Source: a virus. From it: DNA of 64,000 bases. Below are positions 1 through 8,528 of the stretch, in pieces (the first letter of the stretch is position 1; every line of letters begins with the position of its first letter). The stretch lies in IMG/VR virus record IMGVR_UViG_3300027779_002770, positions 1-64,000 of that record. One strand, written 5' to 3'. Under the pieces are notes generated by a model. That model had not been told where the DNA came from, made no database searches, and saw only the letters and a program-made list of their open reading frames with translations. The translations under genes were made by a program, and so were the position numbers.

Positions 1-1
1 T

Positions 2-748
2 AGTTTGAAATATGCATCAGATGATTTAGTTATAGTCAAAACTAAAATTGAAGGAATTAAGTGGCATCATGTGATAACTGATAATACTTTTGATAAAAAT
101 GAGTCTGAGATAATATCATCATATTTAAAAGAGTATGATGAATTACACAGTGAAGAAAATTATATTAGATATGTAACCGGAAAAGAATACAAATTAGCAG
201 GATTTTCTGGTATAGCATTTTTTCCAAATACGCTTAGATGGACAAATATAATACAAGATATTTTAGATAATACACATGGCGCTAAAAAGTTTTATGGAAA
301 TGCAAATGATTATGTTGTTACACTAGAATTAGTAATTACAGCTCCAAATTTCAATTATAAATGGCATACAGACGTTGAAAGAAAAGCATTTACAGGAGTC
401 TGCTATTGGGGCGACAAAGGTGAAGGGACAATACTGCGCTCAAAAGACACAAATAAGATAGTAAACTGGAAACATAACAGAGCATTATGGTTTTCAAATT
501 ATGATCGTAATAGTAATATTGATAAAGAGTTACAACCCTGGCACAAATATGAAAATAATTCAGATAATGCAAGAACAACTGTGAACATAAATTTTACACC
601 TCAAAATCATATTCATGAATTTTTAAATCAAAAGAAGGATCAATTACAATATTGGCTTATTAATAAAAGGCCGCTCTGGTTACCAATGTTCAGCGGGGAT
701 ACTGTAAATGAAATGAAAAAAAATGAAAGAATACTTAATAGAAAATAA
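2..748 (+). CDS. 2OG-Fe(II) oxygenase-like protein (5' end cut by window)
   Basis: Probable 2-oxoglutarate/Fe(II)-dependent hydroxylase. Counting from the TTG at position 5 as residue 1, the iron-binding pattern is visible as H121-x-D123 (in YKWHTDVE), a distal H180 and R190 ten residues later, which would hold 2-oxoglutarate. This is the usual H-x-D...H...R layout of the fold. No stop lies upstream in frame, so the gene may begin before the window; TTG is only the first usable start. Its end overlaps the next oxygenase gene by 26 nt, so the two are probably translated together. Such enzymes are frequent in marine T4-like phages, with substrates mostly unknown. The fold is fairly likely; the substrate cannot be named. 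Confidence 0.5.
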   Translation, partial: SLKYASDDLVIVKTKIEGIKWHHVITDNTFDKNESEIISSYLKEYDELHSEENYIRYVTGKEYKLAGFSGIAFFPNTLRWTNIIQDILDNTHGAKKFYGNANDYVVTLELVITAPNFNYKWHTDVERKAFTGVCYWGDKGEGTILRSKDTNKIVNWKHNRALWFSNYDRNSNIDKELQPWHKYENNSDNARTTVNINFTPQNHIHEFLNQKKDQLQYWLINKRPLWLPMFSGDTVNEMKKNERILNRK

Positions 749-1289
749 AGCAAAATCTTTAATTGGTGGTTGGTTCATTGACAATAAAATATGTGATAAG
801 ATTATAACAGAGTTCAATGATAGGCGTGAACATACAACCTATGATAGCTTAAGAAAATATTCTAGATTAGCTACTTCACGTATAGACTCTAATATAGAAA
901 AACAATACATTTTTTATTTAAAGAATTGTATAGCAGAGTATAAAGAAAAATATAAGTGGTGTGTTAAAAATAACGAACCTTGGGCACTAACACTCCCAAT
1001 GAATATTCAATTATTTAAACCAGGCGACGCTTATGCTATGTTACATATTGAGTCTGGTGGGCCAAAAAAAGGAAAGCTACAAAGACATTTAGCATTTATG
1101 ACATATTTAAATGATGTGCAAGATGGAGGACAAACAGAATTTGAATCTCAAAATACACTTGTTCAACCACAAAAAGGGCTAACATTAATATGGCCTGCAA
1201 CTTGGTCACATCCACATCGTGGAATACCAGCAGTTAGCGAGGCTAAGTATATTATAACCGGTTGGTGCTCATACTACCATAGAAGTTAA
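723..1289 (+). CDS. prolyl 4-hydroxylase-like 2OG-Fe(II) oxygenase
   Basis: 188 aa with the C-terminal oxygenase core of the prolyl-4-hydroxylase type. H108-x-E110 takes the place of the usual H-x-D, followed by a YLND...GGQTEF strand, the distal H165 (WSHPHRG) and K175 as the 2-oxoglutarate-binding basic residue ten positions on, then ITGW. Glu instead of Asp as the carboxylate iron ligand is less common and could alter activity. The ATG lies inside the end of the preceding oxygenase gene, which suggests coupled translation. It sits directly upstream of tail structural genes, so a virion or envelope protein is a possible substrate (inference). Confidence 0.75.
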   Translation: MKEYLIENKAKSLIGGWFIDNKICDKIITEFNDRREHTTYDSLRKYSRLATSRIDSNIEKQYIFYLKNCIAEYKEKYKWCVKNNEPWALTLPMNIQLFKPGDAYAMLHIESGGPKKGKLQRHLAFMTYLNDVQDGGQTEFESQNTLVQPQKGLTLIWPATWSHPHRGIPAVSEAKYIITGWCSYYHRS

Positions 1290-1319
1290 AATAAATTAAA
1301 TTTTTGGGAATTAAAACCA

Positions 1320-1333
1320 TATATATTATAAAT
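1320..1333 (+). promoter_or_regulatory. putative late-type promoter element
   Basis: A TATATATTATAAAT tract in the gap before the 1353 gene. It resembles the T4 late promoter box (TATAAATA) and matches related TATATATTAA tracts at 21074, 27482, 36969, 36986 and 46643. All lie just upstream of genes. A+T richness makes chance matches possible. Confidence 0.35.
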
Positions 1334-1352
1334 CGTTACAAGGAGATAAATC

Positions 1353-1658
1353 ATGGCGAAAGAAGTAAAATTCACAGATAGTGAATTAAAATCATTACAA
1401 GAAATTCAGGTAAATTATCAACAAATACAGCTTGAAATGGGCGGACTTAAACTACAACTAATCGCACAGGATAGGAATGCAGAAAGACTTATGGACTTAG
1501 AAGACCAGCTTATGCAAAAATTAAGTGATCTAAATGCGAAAGAAAACGAAACAGCTGCAGATCTTAATAAAAAATACGGCCCTGGATCATTAGATCCCGC
1601 GACTGGTGTGTTTACACCTACGCCACCTGCACCAGCAGCTCCGGACACAGCTAAATAA
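1353..1658 (+). CDS. small coiled-coil protein before tail sheath
   Basis: 101 aa, unrecognised. Residues about 8-75 are charged and heptad-like with many Leu, Gln and Glu, predicting a long helix or coiled coil. The tail end is Pro/Ala-rich (PTPPAPAAP) and looks disordered. AAGGAG precedes the ATG at a good distance. It lies between the oxygenase pair and the tail sheath gene, so it may be a minor virion or tail-assembly protein; that is inferred from position only. The coding signal (good RBS, clean frame) makes it a real gene. Confidence 0.7.
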   Translation: MAKEVKFTDSELKSLQEIQVNYQQIQLEMGGLKLQLIAQDRNAERLMDLEDQLMQKLSDLNAKENETAADLNKKYGPGSLDPATGVFTPTPPAPAAPDTAK

Positions 1659-1664
1659 TATTTA

Positions 1665-1715
1665 ATATACACGCTCCATTAAAGATAAGAGCACTTTCAC
1701 ATTTTGAGCGTATAT
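1665..1715 (+). terminator. hairpin between 1353 gene and tail sheath
   Basis: CGCTC at 1672-1676 can pair with GAGCG at 1706-1710, extended by ATATA/TATAT after a two-base bulge, with a loop of about 29 nt and a T-rich run after it. The long loop makes it a weak terminator candidate; it could instead be an mRNA processing or stability element. Confidence 0.3.
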
Positions 1716-1737
1716 TTATTTTAAATTGTACTCTATA

Positions 1738-1748
1738 AACACTTAACG
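1738..1748 (+). promoter_or_regulatory. shared leader element AACACTTAACG (copy 1)
   Basis: AACACTTAACG lies just before the ribosome-binding site of the tail sheath gene. The same 11 bases occur at 21102-21112 just before the RBS of the SSB gene. Both genes should be made in large amounts, so this may be a shared translation or mRNA-stability leader. Confidence 0.3.
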
Positions 1749-1758
1749 GAGAAATTCA

Positions 1759-4140
1759 ATGGCCGAGAGAATAGTCTCACCAGGAGTATTTACTCGTGAA
1801 AAAGACCTCTCATTCTTACCTCAAGGAATCGCTGAGATTGGTGCAGCATTAGTAGGCCCAACTAAAAAAGGACCTGCTTTTACACCAACTGTAGTGAGAA
1901 ATTTCCAAGAGTTTGAAGGAATGTTTGGATCTTTAGACGATAGATATTACATCCCAATGACTGCTAGAGAGTATTTAAGAAGTGCAGGAACTGTAACAAT
2001 AGTTAGAGTTCTTGGAATTGGCGGCTATAGTGCCGGCGGTGTTCAAATTGGTGTACAAAGTGGTGATGCTGGCTCTGATGCTTTAGCAATCCAACTTGTA
2101 CTTGCACCAAGCGCGTTCACAGAAGGTGAATCGACACCTCTCGCTGGAACAATAGCAGCAGGAACATCAGCAGCATGGGACATACGTTCTGGCAGCTATC
2201 AATTTTCCGCTTCTTTTAGTAACTCTAGTAACAAATACTACAAAGATGTCTTTAGTGATAATCCCCTTGTGACAAAAGCACAAGGTAATGATTGTCCATT
2301 CTACATCTATAAACAATTCCCAACTGCAGCGGCAAGCAATGGCACTGCTAACATTGTATCATCATCTAACTTCACATTAAATATGCTGAAAGATTATCAA
2401 CGTGCAGAAACGCCGTTTATAACAAGTCAGAAATCTGATGGAAATGTAGAAAACTTATTTAAGGTAGCACTTAGACATGATGGTGAAAATGAAACAAATA
2501 CCTATTTCAAAGTAGGCCTTTCAAATATTAAGAAGGCTTCTGATGTAGCAGGCTCAGATTATGGAACATTTAGTTTGCAAGTTAGGAAACTGGATCAACA
2601 AACATGGGCTTCAACTGATGATGAGGTTGTTGAACAATTTGATAATCTAAATTTAGATCCGAAATCTACAAACTTTATAGCTCGTAGAATTGGATCAAAA
2701 TGGCAATCAGTTGATTCAGATGGAAAAGTTGTAATGCATGGAGATGCTGAATGGCCGAACTTATCAAAATATGTGTTCATCACAGGTAGTTCTGCAATAA
2801 ATGACGGCAATCTTCCAAAAACACTTGTACCTTACGGACACGCTGCAGCATTATTCCCGCATACTTGTTCAATGACAAATACAGGTAGCGCACATTTCCC
2901 AGCTAACACTTTTGTAACATCACAGGTTAGTTCAACAACTAATCAGTATGATACTAGTATTTTCTTCGGATTTGATTTTTCAACGGTTGATAATAGAAGT
3001 TATTTATCACCATTGGCATCAGACGCAGCTGTTTATCATAACCCATCATTTAGTTTAGATGATATGTTAGGCAACGATACTGCAACAGCAGGTAAGTTTG
3101 GCGGCGCAACAACGTTTGCTTCTGGATCTAATCCAATATCACTCACAGCATCTGCTTTAGGACAAAGAAAATTTGTTGTTCCTATGCAAGGTGGCTTTGA
3201 TGGTATGAACCCTGCTATCAAGAAGAAGGTAGGAAAAGAAATAACTGCAACAAATCAACAAGGTTTTGATTGTTCTGCTGCAACCGCTAGCGGATCTGTA
3301 GCATATGAAAGAGCAATTAATGCCATCAGTAATCAGGATGAGTTTGATATTAATTTACTTGCAACACCTGGTTTGATTTACACGATTCATCCAAACCCAA
3401 TCAATATTGCTATTGATATGGTTAAAGCTAGAGGAGATGCATTCTACATATTTGATTCTTCTGCTTGGGGTGATACTATTGCAACAACTACAAATGCTGT
3501 GGCATCATCTGATACTAACTACGCAGCAACTTATTATCCGTGGGTAAAACTACTTGATGATACAGTCAACTTACCGCTGTGGGTTCCACCTTCAGTTGTT
3601 ATTCCTGGCGTGATAGCTCAAAATGATAGAGTTGCTCACGAATGGTTTGCACCTGCTGGTCTTAACCGTGGTGGTCTAAGGGGAGTTTTAGAAGCCAAGA
3701 CAAGACTAACACATGCTGAAAGAGATATTCTCTATGAAGGACGTGTTAATCCAATTGCTTCATTCCCAGGTCAAGGTGTAGTAGTTTTCGGACAGAAAAC
3801 ATTGCAAGCAAAACCATCAGCTTTGGACAGAATTAATGTTCGTAGGCTGTTAATTAGGCTTAAAAAGTTCATTGCTAGTTCTTCTCGCTATCTATTGTTT
3901 GAAAACAATACGACTGCAACTAGAGCAAGATTTATGAATATTGTGAACCCGTATTTAGATTCAGTACAATCTAATCAAGGGCTCTCGGCTTATAGGGTTG
4001 TAATGGATGACACAAACAATACAGCAGACGTAATTGATCGCAATCAGTTGGTAGGACAGATATTTATCCAGCCAGCACGTGCGGTTGAATTTATCGTTCT
4101 AGACTTTGTTGTTGAGCCATCTGGAGCAACATTCGCTTAA
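1759..4140 (+). CDS. contractile tail sheath protein (gp18-like)
   Basis: 793 aa, the sheath subunit that polymerises around the tail tube and contracts to drive DNA injection. The start (VSPGVFTREKDLSFLPQGIAE) is the typical sheath N-terminus, with the early GPTKKGPAFTPT strand. The conserved C-terminal domain is also clear: a long helix with INVRRLLIRLKKFI, then SRYLLFENN, and VGQIFIQPARAVEFIVLDF near the end. It is longer than T4 gp18 (about 660 aa); the extra mass lies in the variable middle (roughly residues 100-450), which forms surface domains in this family. A GGAG site precedes the ATG, and a strong terminator follows. Confidence 0.95.
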   Translation: MAERIVSPGVFTREKDLSFLPQGIAEIGAALVGPTKKGPAFTPTVVRNFQEFEGMFGSLDDRYYIPMTAREYLRSAGTVTIVRVLGIGGYSAGGVQIGVQSGDAGSDALAIQLVLAPSAFTEGESTPLAGTIAAGTSAAWDIRSGSYQFSASFSNSSNKYYKDVFSDNPLVTKAQGNDCPFYIYKQFPTAAASNGTANIVSSSNFTLNMLKDYQRAETPFITSQKSDGNVENLFKVALRHDGENETNTYFKVGLSNIKKASDVAGSDYGTFSLQVRKLDQQTWASTDDEVVEQFDNLNLDPKSTNFIARRIGSKWQSVDSDGKVVMHGDAEWPNLSKYVFITGSSAINDGNLPKTLVPYGHAAALFPHTCSMTNTGSAHFPANTFVTSQVSSTTNQYDTSIFFGFDFSTVDNRSYLSPLASDAAVYHNPSFSLDDMLGNDTATAGKFGGATTFASGSNPISLTASALGQRKFVVPMQGGFDGMNPAIKKKVGKEITATNQQGFDCSAATASGSVAYERAINAISNQDEFDINLLATPGLIYTIHPNPINIAIDMVKARGDAFYIFDSSAWGDTIATTTNAVASSDTNYAATYYPWVKLLDDTVNLPLWVPPSVVIPGVIAQNDRVAHEWFAPAGLNRGGLRGVLEAKTRLTHAERDILYEGRVNPIASFPGQGVVVFGQKTLQAKPSALDRINVRRLLIRLKKFIASSSRYLLFENNTTATRARFMNIVNPYLDSVQSNQGLSAYRVVMDDTNNTADVIDRNQLVGQIFIQPARAVEFIVLDFVVEPSGATFA

Positions 4141-4161
4141 ATAGCTTGTAAATAAAGTAAT

Positions 4162-4196
4162 AAAAAAAAGCCTGGATTAATCATCTAGGCTTTTTT
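4162..4196 (+). terminator. intrinsic terminator after tail sheath
   Basis: GCCTGGAT (4170-4177) pairs with ATCTAGGC (4183-4190) around the 5-nt loop TAATC, with one G-U pair. It is flanked by an A run before and TTTTTT after, so it is a textbook rho-independent terminator. The A run could also serve the opposite strand. It separates the sheath mRNA from the tube gene. Confidence 0.9.
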
Positions 4197-4266
4197 CTTT
4201 TCTGTTATTTTTCTTGTTTGGTGATATTTATTATCGAAATAACAAAACCTTTAATGGAGAAATAGA

Positions 4267-4755
4267 ATGCCACAGCTGATAGATCCGACAGATATAATGT
4301 TTACCCAATTTGAACCAAAGGTTCAAAATCGGTTCATTATGTACATTGAGGGGATCCCTGCTTACACTATCAAAGCTGCAGCCCGCCCCCAAATTCAATT
4401 TGAAGATATTACACTCGACCATATTAATGTAAAACGTTACGTTAAAGGCAAGGGCGAGTGGCAGCCATTAGTTTGCACACTTTATGATCCAGTTGTTCCA
4501 TCAGCAGCACAGGCAGCAATGGAATGGATTCGATTATCACATGAATCTGTAACTGGTCGTGATGGATATTCAGACTTTTATAAAAAGAACGTCACATTTA
4601 ATGTATTAGGTCCAGTAGGCGATATCGTTGAAGAATGGCAGCTAGTTGGCTGTTTTATTCAACAAGCTAACTTCGGGACACTTGACTGGGCAACTAATGA
4701 GCCAGTTAGCATTGAATTGACACTTAGATACGATTACGCTATACTACAGTTCTAG
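4267..4755 (+). CDS. tail tube protein (gp19-like)
   Basis: 162 aa, matching the length of T4-type tail tube subunits (about 163 aa). It forms the hexameric inner tube through which DNA passes. Family features: the N-terminal DIMFTQFEPKVQNRFIMYI strand, ARPQIQFEDI and KGKGEWQPLVCTLYDP in the middle, and LVGCFIQQANFG followed by EPVSIELTLRYDYAIL at the C-terminus. The start has a GGAG site a few bases upstream. It lies directly after the sheath gene, as in T4-like phages. Confidence 0.92.
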   Translation: MPQLIDPTDIMFTQFEPKVQNRFIMYIEGIPAYTIKAAARPQIQFEDITLDHINVKRYVKGKGEWQPLVCTLYDPVVPSAAQAAMEWIRLSHESVTGRDGYSDFYKKNVTFNVLGPVGDIVEEWQLVGCFIQQANFGTLDWATNEPVSIELTLRYDYAILQF

Positions 4756-4859
4756 AAAATTTAATCTGTGAGAAGCTATGACTAAAGGTCGTGGCATTCA
4801 TTTCGTTAAAGCTGATCACAAATAGTTACAATACGAATAGACTAAAATAAGGAGTTACA

Positions 4860-5627
4860 ATGTCTACAAACACAACAAAAAGTAGATTCCCTACTGAGCT
4901 AGTGGATTTACCAAGCAAAGGCCTTTTATATCCTGAAGGGCACCCTCTATCAGATGGAAAAGTTGAAATAAAGTATATGACTGCAAAAGAAGAGGATATT
5001 TTGACATCTATGAATCTAATTGAGAAGGGTATTGTAATTGATGAGTTACTTAAGTCTATTATAATAACAAAATTCAATTATGGTGATGTTCTTATTGGAG
5101 ATAAAAATGCAATCATGCTTTCAGCAAGAATATTAGGTTACGGCAAAAATTATGATGTTGAAGTGAACTGTGGCGAATGTGGCGTAAAAGAAGACACACC
5201 TTTTGATTTAACTAGTTATGGTTACAAAGAAGTAGATGAGTCTGGTTTTAATGTTGATAATAAATTTAAATGGACGCTTCCTAATTCAGAAAGAGAAGTT
5301 GAATTTAAATTATTAACACATGCAGATGAACAAGGAATAACACAAGCATTAGCAAGTGTAAAAAAAGCAGGAATACAAGCGACAGGTGAAATTACAACTA
5401 GACTTCGATACCAACTATTGTCAGTTGACGGAAATACAGACAAAGAATTTATTAATAACTTTATTATGAATGAGTTCTTTGCGCTTGATTCCAGAGCATT
5501 TAGAGATTATGTTTCGACCATAACACCAGATGTAGATTTTACAAGCTATTTTATATGTAGTGCATGTAAGGATTCAGCAGAGATACAGCTGCCAATCACA
5601 GCAAATTTCTTCTGGCCTTCCCGGTAG
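4860..5627 (+). CDS. baseplate hub / tail assembly protein gp26-like
   Basis: 255 aa, resembling the gp26 proteins of marine T4-like phages. The N-terminus has VDLPSKGLLYPEGHPL and a TAKEEDIL motif. Two CxxC pairs (C104/C107 and C233/C236) probably bind one zinc. It sits between tail tube and tape measure genes, where other tailed phages encode the two tail assembly chaperones. The reading frame ends FFWPSR-stop, and just before that a slippery heptamer (5603-5609) can move ribosomes into the -1 frame and add 75 residues. So it may be the short form of a two-product gene. Function in hub or tape-measure chaperoning is inferred from family and position. Confidence 0.8.
   Translation: MSTNTTKSRFPTELVDLPSKGLLYPEGHPLSDGKVEIKYMTAKEEDILTSMNLIEKGIVIDELLKSIIITKFNYGDVLIGDKNAIMLSARILGYGKNYDVEVNCGECGVKEDTPFDLTSYGYKEVDESGFNVDNKFKWTLPNSEREVEFKLLTHADEQGITQALASVKKAGIQATGEITTRLRYQLLSVDGNTDKEFINNFIMNEFFALDSRAFRDYVSTITPDVDFTSYFICSACKDSAEIQLPITANFFWPSR
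5603..5609 (+). promoter_or_regulatory. -1 frameshift slippery heptamer A AAT TTC
   Basis: In the gp26-like frame the codons read gcA AAT TTC, which fits the X XXY YYZ rule for -1 slippage. After slipping, the frame runs on as CTT CTG GCC ... through a conserved-looking gp51-like region to the stop at 5834-5836. That region has no ATG, GTG or TTG until 5717, and a TAA closes its frame upstream near 5567. Only weak downstream pairing is visible, so no clear stimulatory hairpin is claimed. Confidence 0.65.
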
Positions 5628-5836
5628 ATCCCGAATATAAACCGATAGTACACGACGCAATTTTTAGCTTAGTTTACTACAGTGAAGGCGCATTCTCATT
5701 CGGGGATGTATATGATATGCCCATTTACTTACGAAAATTTTATACTGATAAACTAATTGATGCAAGAAAGGCTGAAAATTCTCAGGCTGAAAAAGCATCC
5801 CGCGGAAAGGGCACTAGTATACAAAGACCCGGTTAA
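5609..5836 (+). CDS. gp51-like extension read by -1 frameshift
   Basis: 75 codons in the -1 frame relative to the gp26-like gene, ending at TAA 5834-5836. The peptide includes AFPVDPEYKPIVHDAIFSLV, then YYSEGAFSFGDVYDMPIYLR and KFYTDKLIDARKAE. This resembles the small gp51 baseplate-hub assembly proteins of T4-like phages. It has no normal start codon ahead of the conserved part and no own RBS, so production as a 325-aa gp26-gp51 fusion by frameshifting is the simplest explanation. Alternatives are initiation at CTG 5612 or a sequencing indel near 5610. The next gene starts 55 bases later. Confidence 0.65.
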   Translation, partial: LLAFPVDPEYKPIVHDAIFSLVYYSEGAFSFGDVYDMPIYLRKFYTDKLIDARKAENSQAEKASRGKGTSIQRPG

Positions 5837-5890
5837 TAATCCATAAACTCGATAATTATTACTGTATTAACTTATAATAGGAGTTTTGAC

Positions 5891-6160
5891 GTGAACAAGA
5901 ATAATTTAAATGAAGCAGCACTGGCAGCAATCATCTCAGGATTGGTCGGCGCATATATTGTATCAAAGTTACAAAACAATAATACAAAAGCAAATAATAT
6001 AAGAAAAGCAGTCAGTAAGTTAGATTCAAATATCGAAGTTGATCTAAGCGCAATTGACAAAAAAGTTGAAAGAGAAGCTGAAATGATCAAGAAAAAAGTA
6101 GCTAAAATGTCAGCTGAAGATAGAGCGCGTGTTGAAAAAATGGCTTCATACTTTAATTAA
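5891..6160 (+). CDS. small membrane-anchored helical protein
   Basis: 89 aa, GTG start preceded by AGGAG. Residues about 8-27 (EAALAAIISGLVGAYIVSKL) form one likely membrane helix; the rest is a charged helix rich in Lys and Glu. It lies between the gp26/gp51 pair and the tape measure gene. No family is recognised. A membrane or tail-tip chaperone role is possible but unsupported. Confidence 0.65.
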   Translation: MNKNNLNEAALAAIISGLVGAYIVSKLQNNNTKANNIRKAVSKLDSNIEVDLSAIDKKVEREAEMIKKKVAKMSAEDRARVEKMASYFN

Positions 6161-6176
6161 ATATTAGAGAATTATT

Positions 6177-8528
6177 ATGCCTGGTGTTAACAAAGAACAA
6201 TTACAAAACTATGAAGCATATGTCAAGCTTACAGCTGAAGAAGCAGCTCTGAGAGAAAAAATCAGGAAGACTGGTGGTTCGAATGATGATGCAAGTAGGA
6301 TTAAACAAGTAAAGGAAGAGTTAGTCCCATTAGTTAAAGGCTTGAAGGCCGTTGATACTACTGTTGAGAAGCTTGTAAAGGATATTGCAAACATAAACGG
6401 CAAGGTAGGAGGACTAACCGGCGGTTTTAAGAAACTATCAGAGCAAAAAACAGACAAATATTTAGATAAAGTTCACACACAAAGTAATAAGGCCGCTGAA
6501 GCAATTGGCACAATGGCTACTAAGCTTGGAAACTTACACAAGCAAGGCAAGGGTAGCGGAGATCTTGCAAGAGGACTATCAAGTATTCTTGCAATAGAGT
6601 CTGACATCCGCAATTTATCGACTGATAAGGCACAATTAGCAGAGGCAAATTTAGCAAAATTAAAACAAGAAGTACAGGCAACGTATCAATTACTAGAGTC
6701 AACAGGGCATTTAACTGACGAAGAAAAAGCAAGATTAAATATACAGTTGCAACAGGTTACTAATTTAGAGATGCAAAAGGCACGAACTGAAAAACTAACA
6801 GATCTCCAATCAAAAGGCGCTGATGCGCAGAAGAGCATAGCAGATTTTATGGCAAACTTTTCTAGTAAGTCACTAGGCGCACTTGCAATATGGGCTGGCT
6901 TAACTAAACTAATGCAATTTTTTACAAAGGGTGCGTTGCAGACACAAGGTGCTTTAGGCACATCCTTAGAAGACTCTTACAAATTTGAAGCTAGCTGGCA
7001 GAAATCATTAAGTCCGTTAGAGCAGGCATCTTTTTTATTGACAGGTGTCCGTGATGATGTTAGGAGTGCAGCTCATGCTGCAGCATTAGCAGGAGACAAT
7101 CTTGACTTAATGAATAATAAAGCAATGGCTGTTAGTGACGCAGCACTTGCAATGCAATCCGGATTAGGCGCAACAGAAGTTGCTGAGCTAGCACAGATGA
7201 TGTCAGAGGTAACTGGCTTATCTAGGGAAGCTGCATCAGCACAACTAGTTGGAACACAAGCATTAGCAACAGCAAATAAAGTTGCACCAGCAAAAGTCCT
7301 TGCAGACATGGCAGCCAATTCAAATCTACTTGCAGCCTCTACTGACGGCTCAGCTGATAGTATGGCAAGGCTAGCAATATTCGCACGAAAGGCAGGAATT
7401 GAAATATCAGGTATGTCTAGCATGGCTGACAGTTTATTAGATATAGAAACATCAATAACTGCTGAGATGAATGCAAGTGTTATGCTCAATAGACAACTTA
7501 ATTTGGATGCAGCAAGACAAGCAGCATCACGAAATGATTTTGAGGGAATGGCGAGAGAGGTTCAACAGCAGCTAGCAGGAATCGATTTTGAAGAATTAGA
7601 CTTTTTTCAAAGAAAACAATTAGCACAGGCTGTAGGAATATCAGATGTTGGTCAGCTTGCAAAAATAATGGCAAGATCAGATACATCAGAGTTGACGCAA
7701 GATATAGCAACAGATGCTCAAAAACAATTAAAGTCATCCGCTCAGTTAGCTAAGCAAGGCGCTACAACAAATGACCTCTTAGGCACAATTAAAAGAATTA
7801 TTATTGCAATTGCTGCAATGCAAGCAGTTGGAGGAATAGCAGGTCTTGCTAAGATGTTTAGAGGCGGTATACCTAAGATGGGAATGAAAAACCCTATGGG
7901 AAAAATGTATAAAGGTGGACAAAAAATGCCAGGAGGTGGAAGGGCCCCAGCAGGCGGTGCGCGAGGAACTTCTATGCTTGGCGCGGCTATGAAAAATCCA
8001 ATGCTGAAAACTGCTGGCAAGATCGGCGGTAGTTCACTTGCTGCTGTAGGCATAGGCATGGATGCATATAGTAATTATCAGCAGTCAGGAGATGTTGGAC
8101 AGACTATAGCAGATACTGCAATGCAGAATAAATATGCATTATTAGGTGCAAGCATAGGTACTGGATTAACAGCATGGTCAGGGCCGGGTGCACTATTTGG
8201 TGCAGGAGCAGGATTTTTAGGAGGCACAGTATTAGATATGATCGCACCACATATTGGGCTTGCAAGCGGCGGAACTGTAGGAAGCTCTGGCACTTATATG
8301 GTTGGTGAAAAAGGACCAGAATTAGTATCACTTGGCAGAGGCTCACAGGTAGTACCAAATCATTATATGGGAGGTCTTGCATCCGGTGCGCTAGGAAGCA
8401 AAATATCATTCATGTCCGGAACAGAAGAAAAATTAGATAAAGTAATAAAAGCATTAGAAGGCATTGCAGGACATACAGCAGGAACTGAAGGCGCTGTTAA
8501 AAATATTCAAATAGCGGGTGGCAAATAA
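6177..8528 (+). CDS. tail tape measure protein
   Basis: 783 aa. Residues about 1-215 are long charged helices; a hydrophobic stretch follows near 235-250 (SLGALAIWAGLTKLMQFF), then Ala-rich helices to about 515, another hydrophobic segment at about 535-560 and a Gly-rich region to about 690. The C-terminal segment has the motif GTYMVGEKGPELVSLGRGSQ with VVPNHY, which is typical of tape measure proteins in many tailed phages. It fixes tail length and enters the cell on infection. At roughly 1.5 angstrom per residue the tail would be near 115 nm (inference). It follows the gp26/gp51-like genes and overlaps the next start by one base (TAATG). Confidence 0.85.
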   Translation: MPGVNKEQLQNYEAYVKLTAEEAALREKIRKTGGSNDDASRIKQVKEELVPLVKGLKAVDTTVEKLVKDIANINGKVGGLTGGFKKLSEQKTDKYLDKVHTQSNKAAEAIGTMATKLGNLHKQGKGSGDLARGLSSILAIESDIRNLSTDKAQLAEANLAKLKQEVQATYQLLESTGHLTDEEKARLNIQLQQVTNLEMQKARTEKLTDLQSKGADAQKSIADFMANFSSKSLGALAIWAGLTKLMQFFTKGALQTQGALGTSLEDSYKFEASWQKSLSPLEQASFLLTGVRDDVRSAAHAAALAGDNLDLMNNKAMAVSDAALAMQSGLGATEVAELAQMMSEVTGLSREAASAQLVGTQALATANKVAPAKVLADMAANSNLLAASTDGSADSMARLAIFARKAGIEISGMSSMADSLLDIETSITAEMNASVMLNRQLNLDAARQAASRNDFEGMAREVQQQLAGIDFEELDFFQRKQLAQAVGISDVGQLAKIMARSDTSELTQDIATDAQKQLKSSAQLAKQGATTNDLLGTIKRIIIAIAAMQAVGGIAGLAKMFRGGIPKMGMKNPMGKMYKGGQKMPGGGRAPAGGARGTSMLGAAMKNPMLKTAGKIGGSSLAAVGIGMDAYSNYQQSGDVGQTIADTAMQNKYALLGASIGTGLTAWSGPGALFGAGAGFLGGTVLDMIAPHIGLASGGTVGSSGTYMVGEKGPELVSLGRGSQVVPNHYMGGLASGALGSKISFMSGTEEKLDKVIKALEGIAGHTAGTEGAVKNIQIAGGK

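Noticed and set aside
4778-4825. 15-codon frame (MTKGRGIHFVKADHK) between tail tube and gp26-like genes
   Set aside because: Too short, with only a weak GAG-type site before it; no sign of conservation can be judged.
7073-7489. 138-codon minus-strand frame inside the tape measure gene
   Set aside because: Ser/Ala-rich reverse reading of an Ala-rich helical protein; no independent signal.
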